A stretch of 23,994 bases of DNA. Source: Phlebiopsis flavidoalba. Taxonomy: Eukaryota > Basidiomycota > Agaricomycetes > Polyporales > Phanerochaetaceae. Position 1 is the first letter of the stretch. The number at the start of each line of letters is the position of its first letter. A program made the position numbers and the translations under genes. Where the stretch lies: NCBI GenBank assembly GCA_035772785.1, contig JAOCPU010000113.1:1-23994 (forward strand), read 5' to 3'. This document shows, piece after piece, positions 8,216-18,756 of this stretch. The notes under the pieces were generated by a model. The model did not search any database, was not told the origin of the DNA, and worked only from the letters and a program-made list of their open reading frames with translations.

Positions 8216-9570
8216 GGAACATCTTCGGCCCAGAGATAGTTCCGGTAGAGGCATGAGTTTGTCTAATCTCCGAAGTCGAGAAGCTCAGTTGGAGCTGCTG
8301 GGGCAGTTCCCACAGACGTGCTTTCCGGCCTTGCACTTTGAGCAGATGTGTTGGTACCGGCACTCTTTGGCAGGGACGTGGGCATTTGCCATCCTGTTCC
8401 AGCGGATGCACGGTTCATTGACTTTGTTGCCGCGTAAGCGTTTGGGTGTTCCCCCGCTACCAGTGCTGGCACCGCTTACTGCCGCGCCAGCTGAGTTGAC
8501 GTGGCGCGTGTAGATGTGCGTGAGAATGGTGGAGTCGGACAGACAGTTTCTTATTGTTGATAGACGCGCCCGACTTTGCTCCAGCGCCACTTGATCGAAA
8601 CTGATGGCGTGCTCACGCTGAGAGGCTGCGAAGGTGGTAAACAGGTTCTCAATGATTCATGGTAGGCTGCAAGCTCAGCGGCGCGGTGAGGGTATAAGAA
8701 AAGGACTCCACATTTGGTACTTGTTCCAGATAATGTTTTAGGTGCCATGGTCGCTAATATGGCGGCTGGTGCAAAGGGTCTTTGTAACAATGTCAACTTC
8801 TCCCACGTGGAAGTGCTCGTGGTGGCGATAAGATTTCCCCGGGGAGAGTGGGCAAGGTCAGGCTTGCCGCGGGTGGCACATGACTTTCTGTTTGATGAGG
8901 GAGACATCTTGGAGGTAGTTCTTTTGAGGAGGCGAGTCTCTTCCAAAGAGGTAAGCCTGGCTGGGACATAGAAGTGCTTGCCGTCGGCAAAGAAGGGGAT
9001 GAGAGTCTCATCAACAGGCTCCTTCCCATAGCCTTCCTCTTCTCTATCTGACAAGGCCCGTCTGCGTCGCTTCCCTAGAAATCGCTGGTTGTGCGGTGCG
9101 CCTGATGGAAAAGGCTCGGGCTCAGGCTCAGGGGGCAGGTTGGGCTTGTCTGGGCCGGGGCTTCCGGCCGCTGATCCTCTCCTCGAGTGTTTGTGTTCTC
9201 GACTTCGTCCAGCTGTTGGGCGAACATGAGGCAGGCGGCCCGATGCTGATCACGGTTGTCTGCGGAAGTAAATGCTTGTTTGAGTCCGATGGTGTCAAGA
9301 AATGCGGAGGAACGCTTCTTTCTTCTCAATAATTTTTTCCCTAATGAAAAGCTTCCACCACGGCAGCGCCTCACAGGCGGTGACTTTGGCGGAATTTAAA
9401 TTCAGAGTTCCATTGGTCATTGGTGATTTGAAAAATGTATAGAGATACAAATGCAAAGGTACAGACTCAAAGCCAAATGCGGAGGAGAGTCCCATCAGCA
9501 GCTGCGCTAAATAGGAGGAGAGAAACCACAAACCTAAACGCGGGCAAGGGTCAAGCTGGGAGAAGGCCAA
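8216..9570 (-). pseudogene. Gag-like ORF with CCCH/CCHC-type zinc finger of the DIRS-like element
   Basis: This precedes the RT on the same strand and would supply the RNA-binding structural protein. Segments in order: NLNSAKVTACEALPWWKLFI (about 9415-9345), AFTSADNRDQHRAACLMFAQ (about 9275-9215), DREEEGYGKEPVDETLIPFF (9050-8990), and the finger CIRWN..., CRYQHICSKCKAG, HVCGNC (8410-8303). The finger fits the pattern I know from basidiomycete DIRS-like ORFs (C-x2-WN, then C-x-Y-x-H-x-C-x2-C, then H-x-C). The second Cys expected in the first half (after WNxG) seems to be missing. At least three frameshifts break the ORF. The start is not determined. Confidence 0.7.
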
Positions 9571-10031
9571 AAGGCCCCCAACCCATTATATGAGCCCATT
9601 GCGCCGCGGCTGAGGGGTTCTCAGTCAGGAGCACCCTCTGTCGACCTCGTCGACGGTGCTTTCTGACACCCTCAGCAGGTTCAATTGGTATCTGCGGAAC
9701 TCATCGCACGCTGCGGTCATGTGCGGAAACACGGACAGTGGCCTGATGGGATAATGTTGTGCCGCTGCGAGGCAGTGCTACTTCGAGTCTCAGCCAGCTC
9801 TTCTGATTCAACTTGTATAAACCGAGTTTTTAAACTCAATGAATATATATTATGTAACTTTTATTATGTAAAGCAGGTGCAACCTGAAATGGTCAAGATA
9901 AAAATGCAACGTGATTGGCTAACCAAAGAAGCCAGAGCAAAGTGCTGATTGGCCACATAATAGGCCATATAAAATTGAGCTATCATCAGTGAAAGCTAGA
10001 GCACTACATGCTACTACCCATGGGCATTTGA
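9571..10031. other. 5' flank of the DIRS-like element, no gene
   Basis: Probably the leader or terminal repeat of the DIRS-like element followed by unrelated AT-rich sequence. A plus-strand frame at 9685-9948 matches nothing I know. I could not define a terminal repeat because the opposite end of the element lies outside the window. Confidence 0.4.
9631..9659. repeat. GTCGAC palindrome upstream of the gag-like ORF
   Basis: Inverted repeat with arms GCACC...GTCGAC and GTCGACGGTGC separated by CTC. It lies upstream of the DIRS-like gag region. Inverted repeats are expected near DIRS ends, but this one is short and may be chance. Confidence 0.4.
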
Positions 10032-10606
10032 CATCAGGGAAAATCCAGGTAGATAAAAAACATTTTTTTAACCAAAGAAAACTCCCAAAAAACAGAACTA
10101 ATGAAATGGCTGTTAAGAAGTGTTAGTTTGCTATGTCTGAGATGTTACTTTGTTACTTTGTTTCTTGCAGTTTCCTGGCAGTTAGTTGGCAGTTTCCTAG
10201 CAGTTTCCTGGCAGTTTCTTAGCTGTTATTTTGTTTTCATGTTCGTTAGTTTTCAGTGTTAGTGTATTTTCTGATTTGAGTGTTTCCTGGCTGTTTCCTA
10301 GCTGTTTTCCTGAGTGTTCCATTGTTTTCCTGTTTGTCTGTTATTCAGTTAGTTCTTTGTGAGGTTACTAGCTTCACACTACCACATTCTTATTTCACAC
10401 AGTATTCAAGCAAACTTGCATTGTCGTTGAAAGAATGTAGCATACAGATATGAAAGTAGCTATAACTAACCCAAAATTTGTAACAGAATTCAAACCTGTT
10501 CATACTCACTTCACTTCCACCTCCAATTCTCTTTCTTTGCCTGTCTTGGTTTATCTTTAATCTTACATTCCTTGTCATCCTTGTAGTCCTTCTTGAAGGC
10601 ACTGTT
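10032..10606 (+). mobile_element. Truncated right-end fragment of the CATCAGG family (copy A)
   Basis: Begins CATCAGGGAAAATCC and runs in reverse relative to copy 1: the AT-rich R module with the GCAGTTTCCTG array at 10165-10225, then the complement of the Lys-rich tail (about 10515-10592). It is cut at GAAGGCACTG, where copy B starts. It ends inside the core, so it is a remnant, perhaps split by the insertion of copy B. Confidence 0.8.
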
Positions 10607-11663
10607 CATCAGGAAAAATCCAGGCCAATAAGAAGCATTTTTAAACAAAATAACTCCCAGGAAACACAACTAATGAAATAATGGTTAAGAAGCAAAACGT
10701 TTGCAAGGCTCAGACATTACTTTGTTTCACTGGCAGTTTCTTGGCTATTTCTTGAGAGTTCCCTGGCAGTTTCTTTAGCAATTTCTTTTGTGTTATTTTG
10801 TTTCCATGTGTTTGCTAGTTTTCAATGTTAGTATGTTTTCTGATTTGCATGTTTCTTAGGTATTTCCTAGGTGTTTCCTGACTGCTCCACTGTTTTTCAG
10901 CTTGTCTGTTATTTGGTTATTTCCTTGTTAGGCTACTAGCTTCACACTACCACACTCTTATTTCACACAGCATACATGTAAGCTTGTGTTGTCATTGAAA
11001 GGGATATAGCATGCAGATATGGCAAGCAGACTATCTAACTGAAAGTGGAAACCTATCCACTCTTTACACTACTACTACCTACTACTCCTCTTCTTCTTTA
11101 CCTGCCTTAGTTTACCTTAACTCTTATATTTCTTTTTAGTCCTTGTAATCCTGCTTGAAGGCACCAGTGTTGTCGTGCTCCTTCTGTGCGCAGGCGCCAC
11201 GGCAACAGTGACGGCGACAGCGCAAGGTGTGGCACAATGGCTCGAGTCAACATGCGATGAAGGCGTGGATACCATGGTCCACGGCACGGGCAATGAGGGC
11301 GAGGGCAGAAGGTGGTGGGCGCGATGGGGCAGGGGCTGGGTGGCGTGTTTGGGTCTAAGCGGGGGTCGCGAGCGCGAGCAGTCGGGCTTGAAGGCATTCG
11401 TGAAAGGGCCGCGGGCTTGAGGGAACGGGCCGGGGCCTGGGCCATAAATTCACTGGCAGCGAGCGTGAGATGGCATCGAGGACGAGGGCGCAGTTTGAAG
11501 GGCGCAACCGCGTGAGGACATTGGGGCCGGGGTGGGGGCACGACCGCAAGCATGTCAGTACAACCCCCCCTGACCGCAGTGCATGCGTTGCGCATAAATG
11601 CGTACATGCAGGAACGACAGTTGGTCGGCTATGCGAACACAAAAGAACGTTGGCAGTACTCAC

Positions 11664-11775
11664 CGTGTGCCGTCAGGCTTTGCGAGCCGTCGTTCGTCCT
11701 GCGGGAGACCGGATTGTGCACCTAGTGCACCTCCCCGGCCGTCCTTAATCCATTCGGAGAGTCGTGCGGGGTCCA
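11664..11775 (-). pseudogene. Conserved exon-like block, copy B
   Basis: Best-preserved copy of the block. On the minus strand it reads LSEWIKDGRGGALGAQSGLP, then QDERRLAKPDGTR, and ends before GTGAGTACT (donor G at 11663) with no stop or shift. The 18651-18756 copy aligns residue by residue (GRGG, D/E-rich stretch, G-T/S-R before the donor). The GC-rich codons and the shared donor suggest a real spliced transcript in the ancestor. Product unknown. Confidence 0.5.
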
Positions 11776-12819
11776 ATGTGGGGTGTTTGGCGGCGGTGAT
11801 TGAGTCCCGCAGCGGATGAGCGAGAAGAATTCGCAGAGAATGTGCGTGCCGGGGCTCGGCGTCGCGCGGCGGTGGTGGGAGAGAGTTTCAGAGTACGGGA
11901 GAAGAGGCCGGTCACCAGTCCATCAAGGGTCCTCCCATACGAGGCTCTTTGTTGTGAAAGAGAAGGCAGGATTGCGCACGCCATTCTCAAGGTGAACGAG
12001 CGAGTTCCAGATGGTGGAGGCGGAACGAGAGTCAGAACCATTCTCTGGCGCGCCGCAGTTGACCGAGGCGCGGAAAGCCCGAAAAAGGCGCTTGTGCTCG
12101 CACGGCCGTCGACGCGTTCCAATTCCGGGAGCGCATGCCGCGACTTCCTCCCAATCCTCCGCCGTCGTTCACGAGACGGCGAAGTCCATTACTCTTCGTT
12201 CTCTATTCGCGCAGGGCCCCTATGAAGCCGTGCAGAAGCCGCCTCCACCCCTTCTCATTTGAATTTTTCCCTCCTGCCCGCCGCTGCCGCCGGCTATTCA
12301 AACCTTCGCGCGGCATCACCCCTCACCGATAATGGCACCCCGTCTCTTCAAAATGGACTCCGTCGCCCCTCAAGATCACTGCAGGAGGTTGTGGAAGTAT
12401 GCGGGGCATCATCCCTGGCATTAAATGGATAGTGCGCGCCTGCGGGCTTGTTAACAAGGTGCGCGGAACTAACCTCCCTAACAGCTCGCACAACTGAGCT
12501 GATTTATGCCGACCGCGCCCTAAATAACTCCATCAACAAGCGACGCGACACAGGAGCGTGGAAGGCTCTCGCAGAAAAGGTGATTAAGGTTCATTCAATT
12601 TTGTGTTTGATGTCCGCTACGGCAAGTCTGCGAGCTCAACCGCCCTAGGTACAGCTGCCTCCTGTCTGTTATCCCCGTTTTACCCTTCAGCACTACTCCC
12701 CCATGCCCATTGACCCTCGTTCCTATGCGCAACAAAACGTCCCCAAAGACGCCTGGGAGTCAAGACGGGTCCTTGCTTGGCGAAATACCCGCTTATCACG
12801 CGTCGAGGCAGCAACGACC

Positions 12820-13166
12820 TGATGTTTTGGTCGCGCGTGCAGGCGCGGCACTACAACGCGACAAGTAGGGCACCCGCAAGGAAAAGGGGACAACCGTGGA
12901 CGTTACAAGCAACGGCCGCTACATGACAAGTATGACACAGAAGCACGACGCGAGACAGATTGCAGGACATAAACGGCCGAGACGCAACGCAATAGAGAAC
13001 GACGGTGTGACGCGGGTATCTGCCACACTAATAAGTATCACCCACGGTATATTCGCCATAACACAATAACAGCCATATCCCAATCCGGAGATGGCCTAAC
13101 GAGACAGCCATGACGTGACAACAGCGACCACAGCATGACTGTGACAGGACGTCAATTACATGACGG
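12820..13166. repeat. Degenerate GCC-GACAACA minisatellite, copy B
   Basis: Imperfect units of about 15-17 bp around GCCATGACGTGACAACA. The same style of sequence occurs at 19986-20340 and, as the complement, at 2205-2400, 17500-17950 and 21113-21245. No gene is seen. Confidence 0.55.
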
Positions 13167-13576
13167 TAGTGAGAAGGACAGAGGTAAACCCCTGGGTATC
13201 TCAAAACCTGACCCCTACCCCTACCTCTGGAAAACCCCTACCCCTGCTCAGGGGTAGGGTTTTTTTCAAGGATACAGAGGGGGTAAGGGTATTACCCAAG
13301 GGTTTGGAGGTGCAAGCCATCTAAAGCTCATATATCCAAGCGTTGCTGACAATTTTGAGAGTGCCCAATGCAAGTTTCAATGGATTGACAACACTTATAC
13401 ATGTTTTATTCATGAATAATAGGCAAAATAAGTGGTTAAAAACATATTATATATTACATCAGGGGTACCCCAGGGGTTTCAAGGGTTTTGGAATCCTGAC
13501 CCCTACCCTACCCCCCAGTACCCCTACCCCTGACCCCCACGGGTTACCCTTACCCCTGTCCCCTTTCCCTTCACTA
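13167..13576. mobile_element. hAT-type MITE 2 (410 bp)
   Basis: Same design as 3270-3705: starts TAGTGAGAAGGAC, ends CCCTTCACTA, with subterminal tracts of ACCCCTACCC and GGGGTAAGGG on both sides and an AT-rich centre. The TIRs are imperfect and I find no 8-bp duplication, so this is an older or rearranged copy. It lies between the minisatellite of copy B and the gene at 13577. Confidence 0.8.
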
Positions 13577-14375
13577 CCTCTAGCCAACGATGTGGCCGCA
13601 GTGGGGCCGCAATGTCAACGCCAACGATGTGGCCGCAAATGTCGATGGTCCATGCACAGGCTCCAATGAGCCCCCGCCATTGTCTCCAGCCGACCTTACA
13701 GTCACGGACCATGCCGAGCTGTCACCAGTCAACGTTGCAGCTACCAATGTCAACGATGGCAACAACGTCACTCTGACACCTCCAGCCAACGACTTCCCTC
13801 CGTCGCCCCCCGGGAGACGGCGCCACCGCAAATGTCGGCTATCCATGCACGGGCACCAACTATCAACCTCCATTAGTCAACAATGCGGCCATGCATGCGG
13901 ATAACCACGCTGCGCAAAAAAACGGCACTTGTCCGCCACCCATTTCTGGTTCTGTTACGCTCTTAGGCACTGCCAGTGCTGGACAGGCTTTAGACTACGC
14001 GCCCACAGAGCCCGGAGTATTATCTCGCAAGGGCACCACAAAACCGCCTCAATTCCCGCCAACCCCGGATCCAATGGTGATAGTGTATCACGCAAACGTG
14101 AGTGATTCTGCTTCAAACAAAAAAACGGCATATCAATTTGGCCTAACCATACCCTAGGACGCAGAGACTTGACATCCGAGTCTTTGGATGTGTCTATTAG
14201 CCCACGCAAGACCCGAGCTTGCCGAGCAGAGAGCGAGCTGACCAAAGCTCAAGCTGCTCTGGGTGCCGAAGCTGCAAATACCATCCTGACTCGCAGTCGC
14301 CACAAGGTTGCAACAGAACGAGTTCACAAAGCTGCAGCTCGTTCTGCAAAGGGGACAAAGGGTCGCTTGTTGTAA
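13577..14375 (+). CDS. Small spliced gene of unknown function, N-terminus uncertain and frame-shifted
   Basis: Exon 2 (14158-14375) encodes RRDLTSESLDVSISPRKTRA and a basic Ala/Lys/Arg-rich end KAAARSAKGTKGRLL, stopping at TAA 14373-14375, which overlaps AATAAA (14374-14379). The intron is canonical: GTGAGT at 14098, CTAAC at 14143-14147, AG at 14156-14157, 60 nt. With phase 1 splicing, the upstream exon reads ARHHKTASIPANPGSNGDSV then SRKR, giving a K/R-rich junction that resembles a nuclear signal. Further upstream, two related Asn/Pro-rich units occur in different frames: NVDGPCTGSNEPPPL (from about 13637) and NVGYPCTGTNYQPPL (from about 13833), so an indel lies between them. A TAG also blocks the exon frame near 13990. 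The 3' half may be functional; the 5' half looks decayed. No family is recognised. Confidence 0.5.
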
Positions 14376-14550
14376 TAAATGTTATTGGTAGTATTAATGA
14401 TCTAATATATTGTTATACAAGATTGTAGAGATCAAGAGTACTATCGATTAAATTAGATAGTGGCAATAGATGTCCTACTATTATTCTGTGTATTAAAACA
14501 TATTTTACAACTACAAAACTATTAATCTACAAAGCCATTTGCGCTGTGCG
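14376..14550. repeat. Relic resembling the inner part of the L module
   Basis: The 14485-14545 segment (ATTATTCTGTGTATTAAAAC and following) matches the inner boundary of the L modules at about 2121-2180 and 16837-16895, with only scattered differences. It lies directly 3' of the stop codon and poly(A) signal of the gene before it, so it may act as its 3' UTR. Confidence 0.5.
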
Positions 14551-15029
14551 GCAAGGAGGATGGGCAGCACTCGAGCGCTGATCGTAGGGAAGTAAGTGAC
14601 CAAGGCGTGATGCGTGACAAGCTATGTCCAAGTCTGTCACTCTAGTCTGACCTTGACTGCAATGCTACTTACTACTGATGTGCATGGGTGGCCCGACAAC
14701 GAATCTCATGAAACAATTCGAAGCAGATCACACGGACAAGCTAGCCCTGAGAAGAGACAATCTGGTCATAACCGTGGCAGAGGCTACCATGCAGAGTCCT
14801 TTGGCTCACAATGGTGATGCAACAAGTCAATGTGAGAGCTCGCTTTGACATCGTGACAAAGACAACTCAACAACGAATGTCAACAGCCTACGTGTCAATG
14901 GCCTATGCTCTTTACATTTACAAACCCGTTGCGTGGGGTGGTGTTGCATGTGGCCTCAGGCTTTGTGGCGTGGCCAGGGTGGCCTTGGTAATTGGCTGCG
15001 GAGGCCAGTAATGCTTAAAAAAACTCACG
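14551..15029 (+). other. Possible upstream coding remnant, no confident gene
   Basis: A frame from about 14680 reads MCMGGPTTNLMKQFEADHTD and continues for about 35 codons with charged, helix-like residues before a TGA near 14845. It could be an upstream exon of the gene starting at 15030 or an older decayed gene. I see no homology I can name. Confidence 0.3.
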
Positions 15030-15236
15030 ATGACTACTGTGGCCTCATTTATCACTCAGAAACTCCCTCTAGCAATTGCCGTGACCACACCAAGCGACCT
15101 CAAGGATGTCCGGCATCGCTCACTTCCGTCATGGAGAGTTTCTTCTTCTCACCTCCCGTAAAGCACTGAACCGCTTGAAGGCCTTAGCAAATGAACTTGC
15201 ACGGGAATCCGCTACTATACAATTGCCTACCACTTG
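15030..15236 (+). pseudogene. Interrupted unknown gene, part 1
   Basis: An ATG at 15030 opens MTTVASFITQKLPLAIAVTT followed by PSDLKDVR. A shift near 15150 leads to a Leu/Ala/Lys-rich helical stretch, KALNRLKALANELARESATI, then QLPTT, where a TE cuts the frame. The gene continues at 15943 and then at 22469. The product is unrecognised. The N-terminal half looks helical and could form a coiled coil. The frame continuing exactly through two TE junctions is the main evidence that this was one gene. Confidence 0.55.
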
Positions 15237-15942
15237 AGTATGTACGAAGTTGGTAAAAAGTAAAAAAAAGTAAAAGTCAGGAGTGAGAAGTAAATGGTAA
15301 AAAGTGGTCGTATGGTAAAAGTGATTGCAATGGGCGCCTATCCTGACGCGGCGGCTTGTATCCCGCCCTATCCCGCCCTCTTCGCGTCGGGCTTGACTTG
15401 GGGTGGCCTTTCTATCTGCTGGGCTCTCTCACACTGCGGCAACTATTTCAATGTCATTGGAATCTACACTTTGGGGCACGCAGCCGGCTCTAGATTTTTA
15501 TCAACTGGAAAATGCTTCATTGGAGGACGGTAATGCTGAATCCAAGTCAAACGCAATTGTAGCTATGCCACGTTCTGGGTTTTCCAACTCAGCACCTGCA
15601 TCAATGTGGTATGGACCCATACTTTACCGGAAACCTTGGGCTAGATAGGACATACTAGTATGAGTGGCGGCTTGTAATGTGGATCCCAAAAGATGTATTG
15701 GCATGTATCATTATGTTCTAATAAGAGAGGTCATGAGAGTCTAGAGACGTCAAACCGGTAGTTATAACTACAAGTACGCTGAGCTATTGATGCGCTTATT
15801 ACTATGTATAGAGGGGCATCTGACTTTTACCATCGTGGTCTCAAGTCCCATACGGCTACTTTCCGACTTTTACCATTCTCGCGGACTTTTACCATTCTGG
15901 CGCGCCGTGTCCACTTTTACTTTTACCACTCTGGTCATACCC
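15237..15942. mobile_element. MULE-like non-autonomous TIR element (706 bp)
   Basis: Flanked by the direct repeat CCTACCACTTG at 15226-15236 and 15943-15953 (11 bp). The ends are imperfect inverted repeats (GAGTATG on the left, CATACCCC on the right) followed inside by repeated GGTAAAAGT / ACTTTTACC motifs, at least four near each end. A 9-11 bp duplication and a G-starting TIR suit Mutator-like elements. No transposase is present; the interior frames are short and unrecognised. It interrupts an exon, and removing it joins Q-L-P-T-T to C-R-G-H-D in frame. Confidence 0.8.
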
Positions 15943-16260
15943 CCTACCACTTGCAGGGGACATGACGTTACTGGGGCACTTCTGCAGTACAAGAGTGCGC
16001 GGACGCTCCGGAAAATAATGGAAGGCGATTTCGCATCGTGAGTATTTTAATCATGCCATTACTAAGACCTACGTTGCTAACCTGGTCGCTTTGAAAGTGC
16101 AAGACGTGCTGTGGTCGAGCTGGGCGCAAAGGACGGTTTTTTATGTGGGCGACAGAGCCACTGACCAGGGACAGGCTGCAGCAATTGACCGATTTTCCGC
16201 GAGGCACTCGCTTTGCAAGAAGTCTGTGAAGACCGGATCAACGATCTCGAGCAAGCTAGT
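15943..16260 (+). pseudogene. Interrupted unknown gene, part 2
   Basis: After the MULE-like insertion the frame reads CRGHDVTGALLQYKSARTLR and KIMEGDFAS. A canonical 60-nt intron follows: GTGAGT at 16038, CTAAC at 16077-16081, AG at 16096-16097. The next exon continues in frame, ARRAVVELGAKDGFLCG, but has TGA stops in H-stop-P and N-stop-P contexts near 16160-16190. It then reads REALALQEVCEDRINDLEQA, a likely helix, up to the next TE at 16261. Both stops could come from CGA by CpG deamination. Confidence 0.6.
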
Positions 16261-16905
16261 CATCAGGGAAAATCCCTGTGATTAAAAAATGCTTCTATGT
16301 TAGTACAATGTTAGTTGCTGTTCCCATTGGTGTTATTTGGTGTTATTTTGCCAGTTATCTACACATTCAAAACATTACCTTTGTTATCAGTTGATTTCTT
16401 GGTTTCCAATGTGTTCTTGAGCTATTTCCTGGTTTCTTTCAGTTTCTTGATTCTTTGTTCATTTCTGCATAGTTTAGATCTCATTATTCTGTTCAGCAGT
16501 TGTTAACACAATGTTACACAGTTAACTCTTGTTAGCCAGTTTCTTCATAGTTCACTGTCTGTTTCTGTGTAGTTACTTGGTTAGTTCTTATTTGCTTTAT
16601 TGTCTCTCTATTGGTAGCAGTTTCCTTGTGGTTTGACAGTTCACTTTTATTTGTTGGTCTCCAGTCAGTTGTCCCAGTGCCATTTGTTGTGTATGCCAGA
16701 GACATATGCAAATGAGTTACTGAGTCCCAGACTGTCCTATAGTGTTTGGTATTCTACTAAAGCTCTACCCTAGGGTCAAACTTGTATAATATTACTATTT
16801 ATCAATTCATACAACTCTAGATAATGCTGTCAAATTATTCTATGAATTAAAACACATTTTATAATCTCTGGAACATTAATCTATAAACCAATCAATTCAA
16901 GGCTG
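16261..16905 (+). repeat. Left-end module (L), copy 3
   Basis: Aligns with 1534-2192 from the CATCAGG terminus to about 16905. AT-rich, no gene. From 16906 to 17062 the sequence is mixed and leads to CATGTCAGGCCATGG, which corresponds to CACGTCAGGTCATGA at about 2198-2212 in copy 1. Confidence 0.85.
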
Positions 16906-17499
16906 CCATTGTCAGAACAGTCCCCATTGCAGCTGTCCACACCATGTTTTTTGTCAGCCTCATCACAGTATACGTGCCGGGTTGTGGTCATCAATATCTC
17001 ATTCTTTTCTTGCGTGCCGAGTCGCGTTGGGGTCCTCGTTCATAGCATGTCAGGCCATGGGCCATCAGGAAAAAGCCCTATTGGTAATTACCAAGAAAAG
17101 AACACCCAAATACCCAAATACCTCCAGAGAATCAAAAAAGAATGGGAATTACTCAAATTACCAGAATTACCCAATTACCCAGGGTGTACATGGTCATTTG
17201 ATTCACCAGAGGTAATCTGGATAATTGGGTCATAATGTGAATTGAGTAATGTCCTGATTCTTTTGTAGGTAGTATATGGTCATAGTGAACATATGTTCAC
17301 AGTGATTTGCCTGCTGTGAATTCATTACTGCTAGTTTATTGACTATTTTCCTCTCTCAGCATAACTGATACCATATAATATTATATGCCATCTCATTAAA
17401 ATCTCTACTATTTACATACAGCATAGAATATACAGAGTGTACTAAGAAGGGAGAATGACCAACCTTGTGGGTGAGGCTAGAGGGGCATGTGGCAGACTG

Positions 17500-17950
17500 C
17501 CAAATGACCATTCGACATGTCCGCGTAGTTGTGTGCCCATGCCGTCATGTGTTCGCGTCCCTGTGTTGTTCCTGCGTGTCCGCGTCGCCGCGATGTGCCG
17601 GCATCGTTGCTCTCGTTCTCATTGTTGTGGGCCCACATTGCTGCGATGCCCCTGCGTCGTCGCTTGTTCACGTTGTCGAGGGCCCATGTTGTAGTGTGCC
17701 TGTGCCCGTGCGTGTCACCGTGCGGCTGCATCGTCGTATGTTCCCGTCGTCGCGTTGCGTCCGCGTTGTTGAGTGTCCGTCTCGTTGCGTGCTCGTGCCG
17801 CCGTGCGCCTGCGCCTTCGTATGCCTGCACTGTCCTGCGGCGTTCTTGTCGTGCGCCCCGATCGTCGTGTGCCTACCGCCCCCGTACACCCACGTCGTCC
17901 TCTGCCCGGGTCGTCGTCTGCCTGTGTCGCCGCCGACGGCTGTAGCTGGC
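17500..17950. repeat. Degenerate GTCGTGTGCC minisatellite, left side
   Basis: Imperfect units around CGTCGTGTGCC and GTTGTGGGCCC. Several frames are open for more than 100 codons in both directions and give Cys/Arg/Val-rich or Arg/Thr-rich peptides. This is the repeat read out, not a gene. The complementary style of repeat lies at 19986-20340 on the other side of the element. Confidence 0.6.
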
Positions 17951-18076
17951 CCGTGATGCACACGGCCCCCGGCTTTACCGCTGTGCGCGACCTCGCGTGG
18001 CGCAACCCACCCGCGACCTGCGCATTGAGTCGTACAAGGGTCGGAGCGGGTGTTTTGGATTGTAGCGCGGGCGGGG

Positions 18077-18123
18077 CCTATTTTGACTCCTAGGTGTCTT
18101 CGGTGTGCGCTTGTGCACTTGGG
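18077..18123. repeat. Inverted partner of the 19691-19742 block
   Basis: The reverse complement reads GTGCACAAGCGCACACCGAA and GGAGTCAA, matching GTGCACAAACGCACGCCGAA and GGAGTCAA at 19699-19732. Related blocks occur at about 12725-12770 and, weaker, as the complement at about 4255-4300. The shared translation H-K-R-T-P-K-T-x-x-S-Q is kept in both arms of this element. Confidence 0.65.
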
Positions 18124-18650
18124 AGGGCCTGGGATAGGAGACAGAGAAAATGGCGTACTCACCTACGCCGTTCGAGCGCATGCGCGCAAAATCTAGCGGG
18201 AAAGCTGAGCAGTGCGCCCCGCGCATCTCCTCAGCCTTCGGCGAAGTTCTTGCAGCGTCGCTGCACCGATTTCCAGCCAAATGGCTCGAGTGGCTGAGGC
18301 TGCATAGCGGCGGATCGGCGACGGCGAGGGCAGCAGCGGTTGATGGTGGGTGGTGGCGGCCGGGCGGCGGCCAGAAAAAGGTTTCAGCAGGAACGTCCCA
18401 AAGGACGTCCCTGTGCATGGGCGAGGGCAGGGCGCGGCGTCGGGGTGCGATGGTGTGATGGTGCGAAGGCGTGACGGGCGACGGCGGTGGCATAGCGGCA
18501 GAGCTAGGGGAGAGGCTGAGGTCGAGGGCAATGACGCGACGCTCAGGGCGTGATGGTGGTGATACTGGGGTGACGGACAGAGGCAGTCAGCTCTCTAGTC
18601 GCTCGAGGGGCGAAGGGCGCGAGGGTGAATGTGTGAGGGCGGGTACTCAC

Positions 18651-18756
18651 CGTGAGCCGCGTGCCCGCAAGCACTCGTCGTCCTCCAGGGAGGCCGGTTT
18701 GTGCGCCGTGCCACCTCCCCGGCCATCCGTGACACTGCTTGAAGTGTCGTGCCGCG
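18651..18756 (-). pseudogene. Conserved exon-like block, nested element
   Basis: The minus strand reads RGGGTAHKPASLEDDECLRA and RGSR before GTGAGTACC (donor G at 18650). It aligns in the same frame with the block at 11664-11775 although the DNA differs at many positions. Frame retention under divergence hints at past selection. Function unknown. Confidence 0.45.

Larger units (their letters stand above)
10607..13166 (+). mobile_element. Reversed copy B of the CATCAGG family
   Basis: Starts CATCAGGAAAAATCC. Layout, reversed relative to copy 1: AT-rich R module (10607-11050), Lys-rich tail complement (about 11060-11152), C-rich spacer, conserved exon block (11664-11775, minus), GC-rich core (11790-12480), core tail (to about 12820, matching the complement of about 4240-4440) and the degenerate GACAACA-type minisatellite (12820-13166). 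The left-end module expected beyond it is absent; a hAT-type MITE and a gene follow instead. The boundary at 13166 is therefore only the edge of the MITE. No transposase is visible. Confidence 0.65.

Noticed and set aside
10032..10606. Solo LTR
   Set aside because: The ends are not TG...CA, no tract for priming is seen and the sequence equals one end of a TIR element.
17465..18162. Overlapping reading frames of 100-170 codons on both strands
   Set aside because: They lie in a degenerate GC-rich minisatellite; all frames are open because stops are rare, the composition is extreme and nothing is conserved between copies.
17975..18493. 172-codon minus-strand frame in the nested element
   Set aside because: GC-biased Pro/Arg/His-rich text with no motif; only the short HKRTPKT part is shared with other copies.
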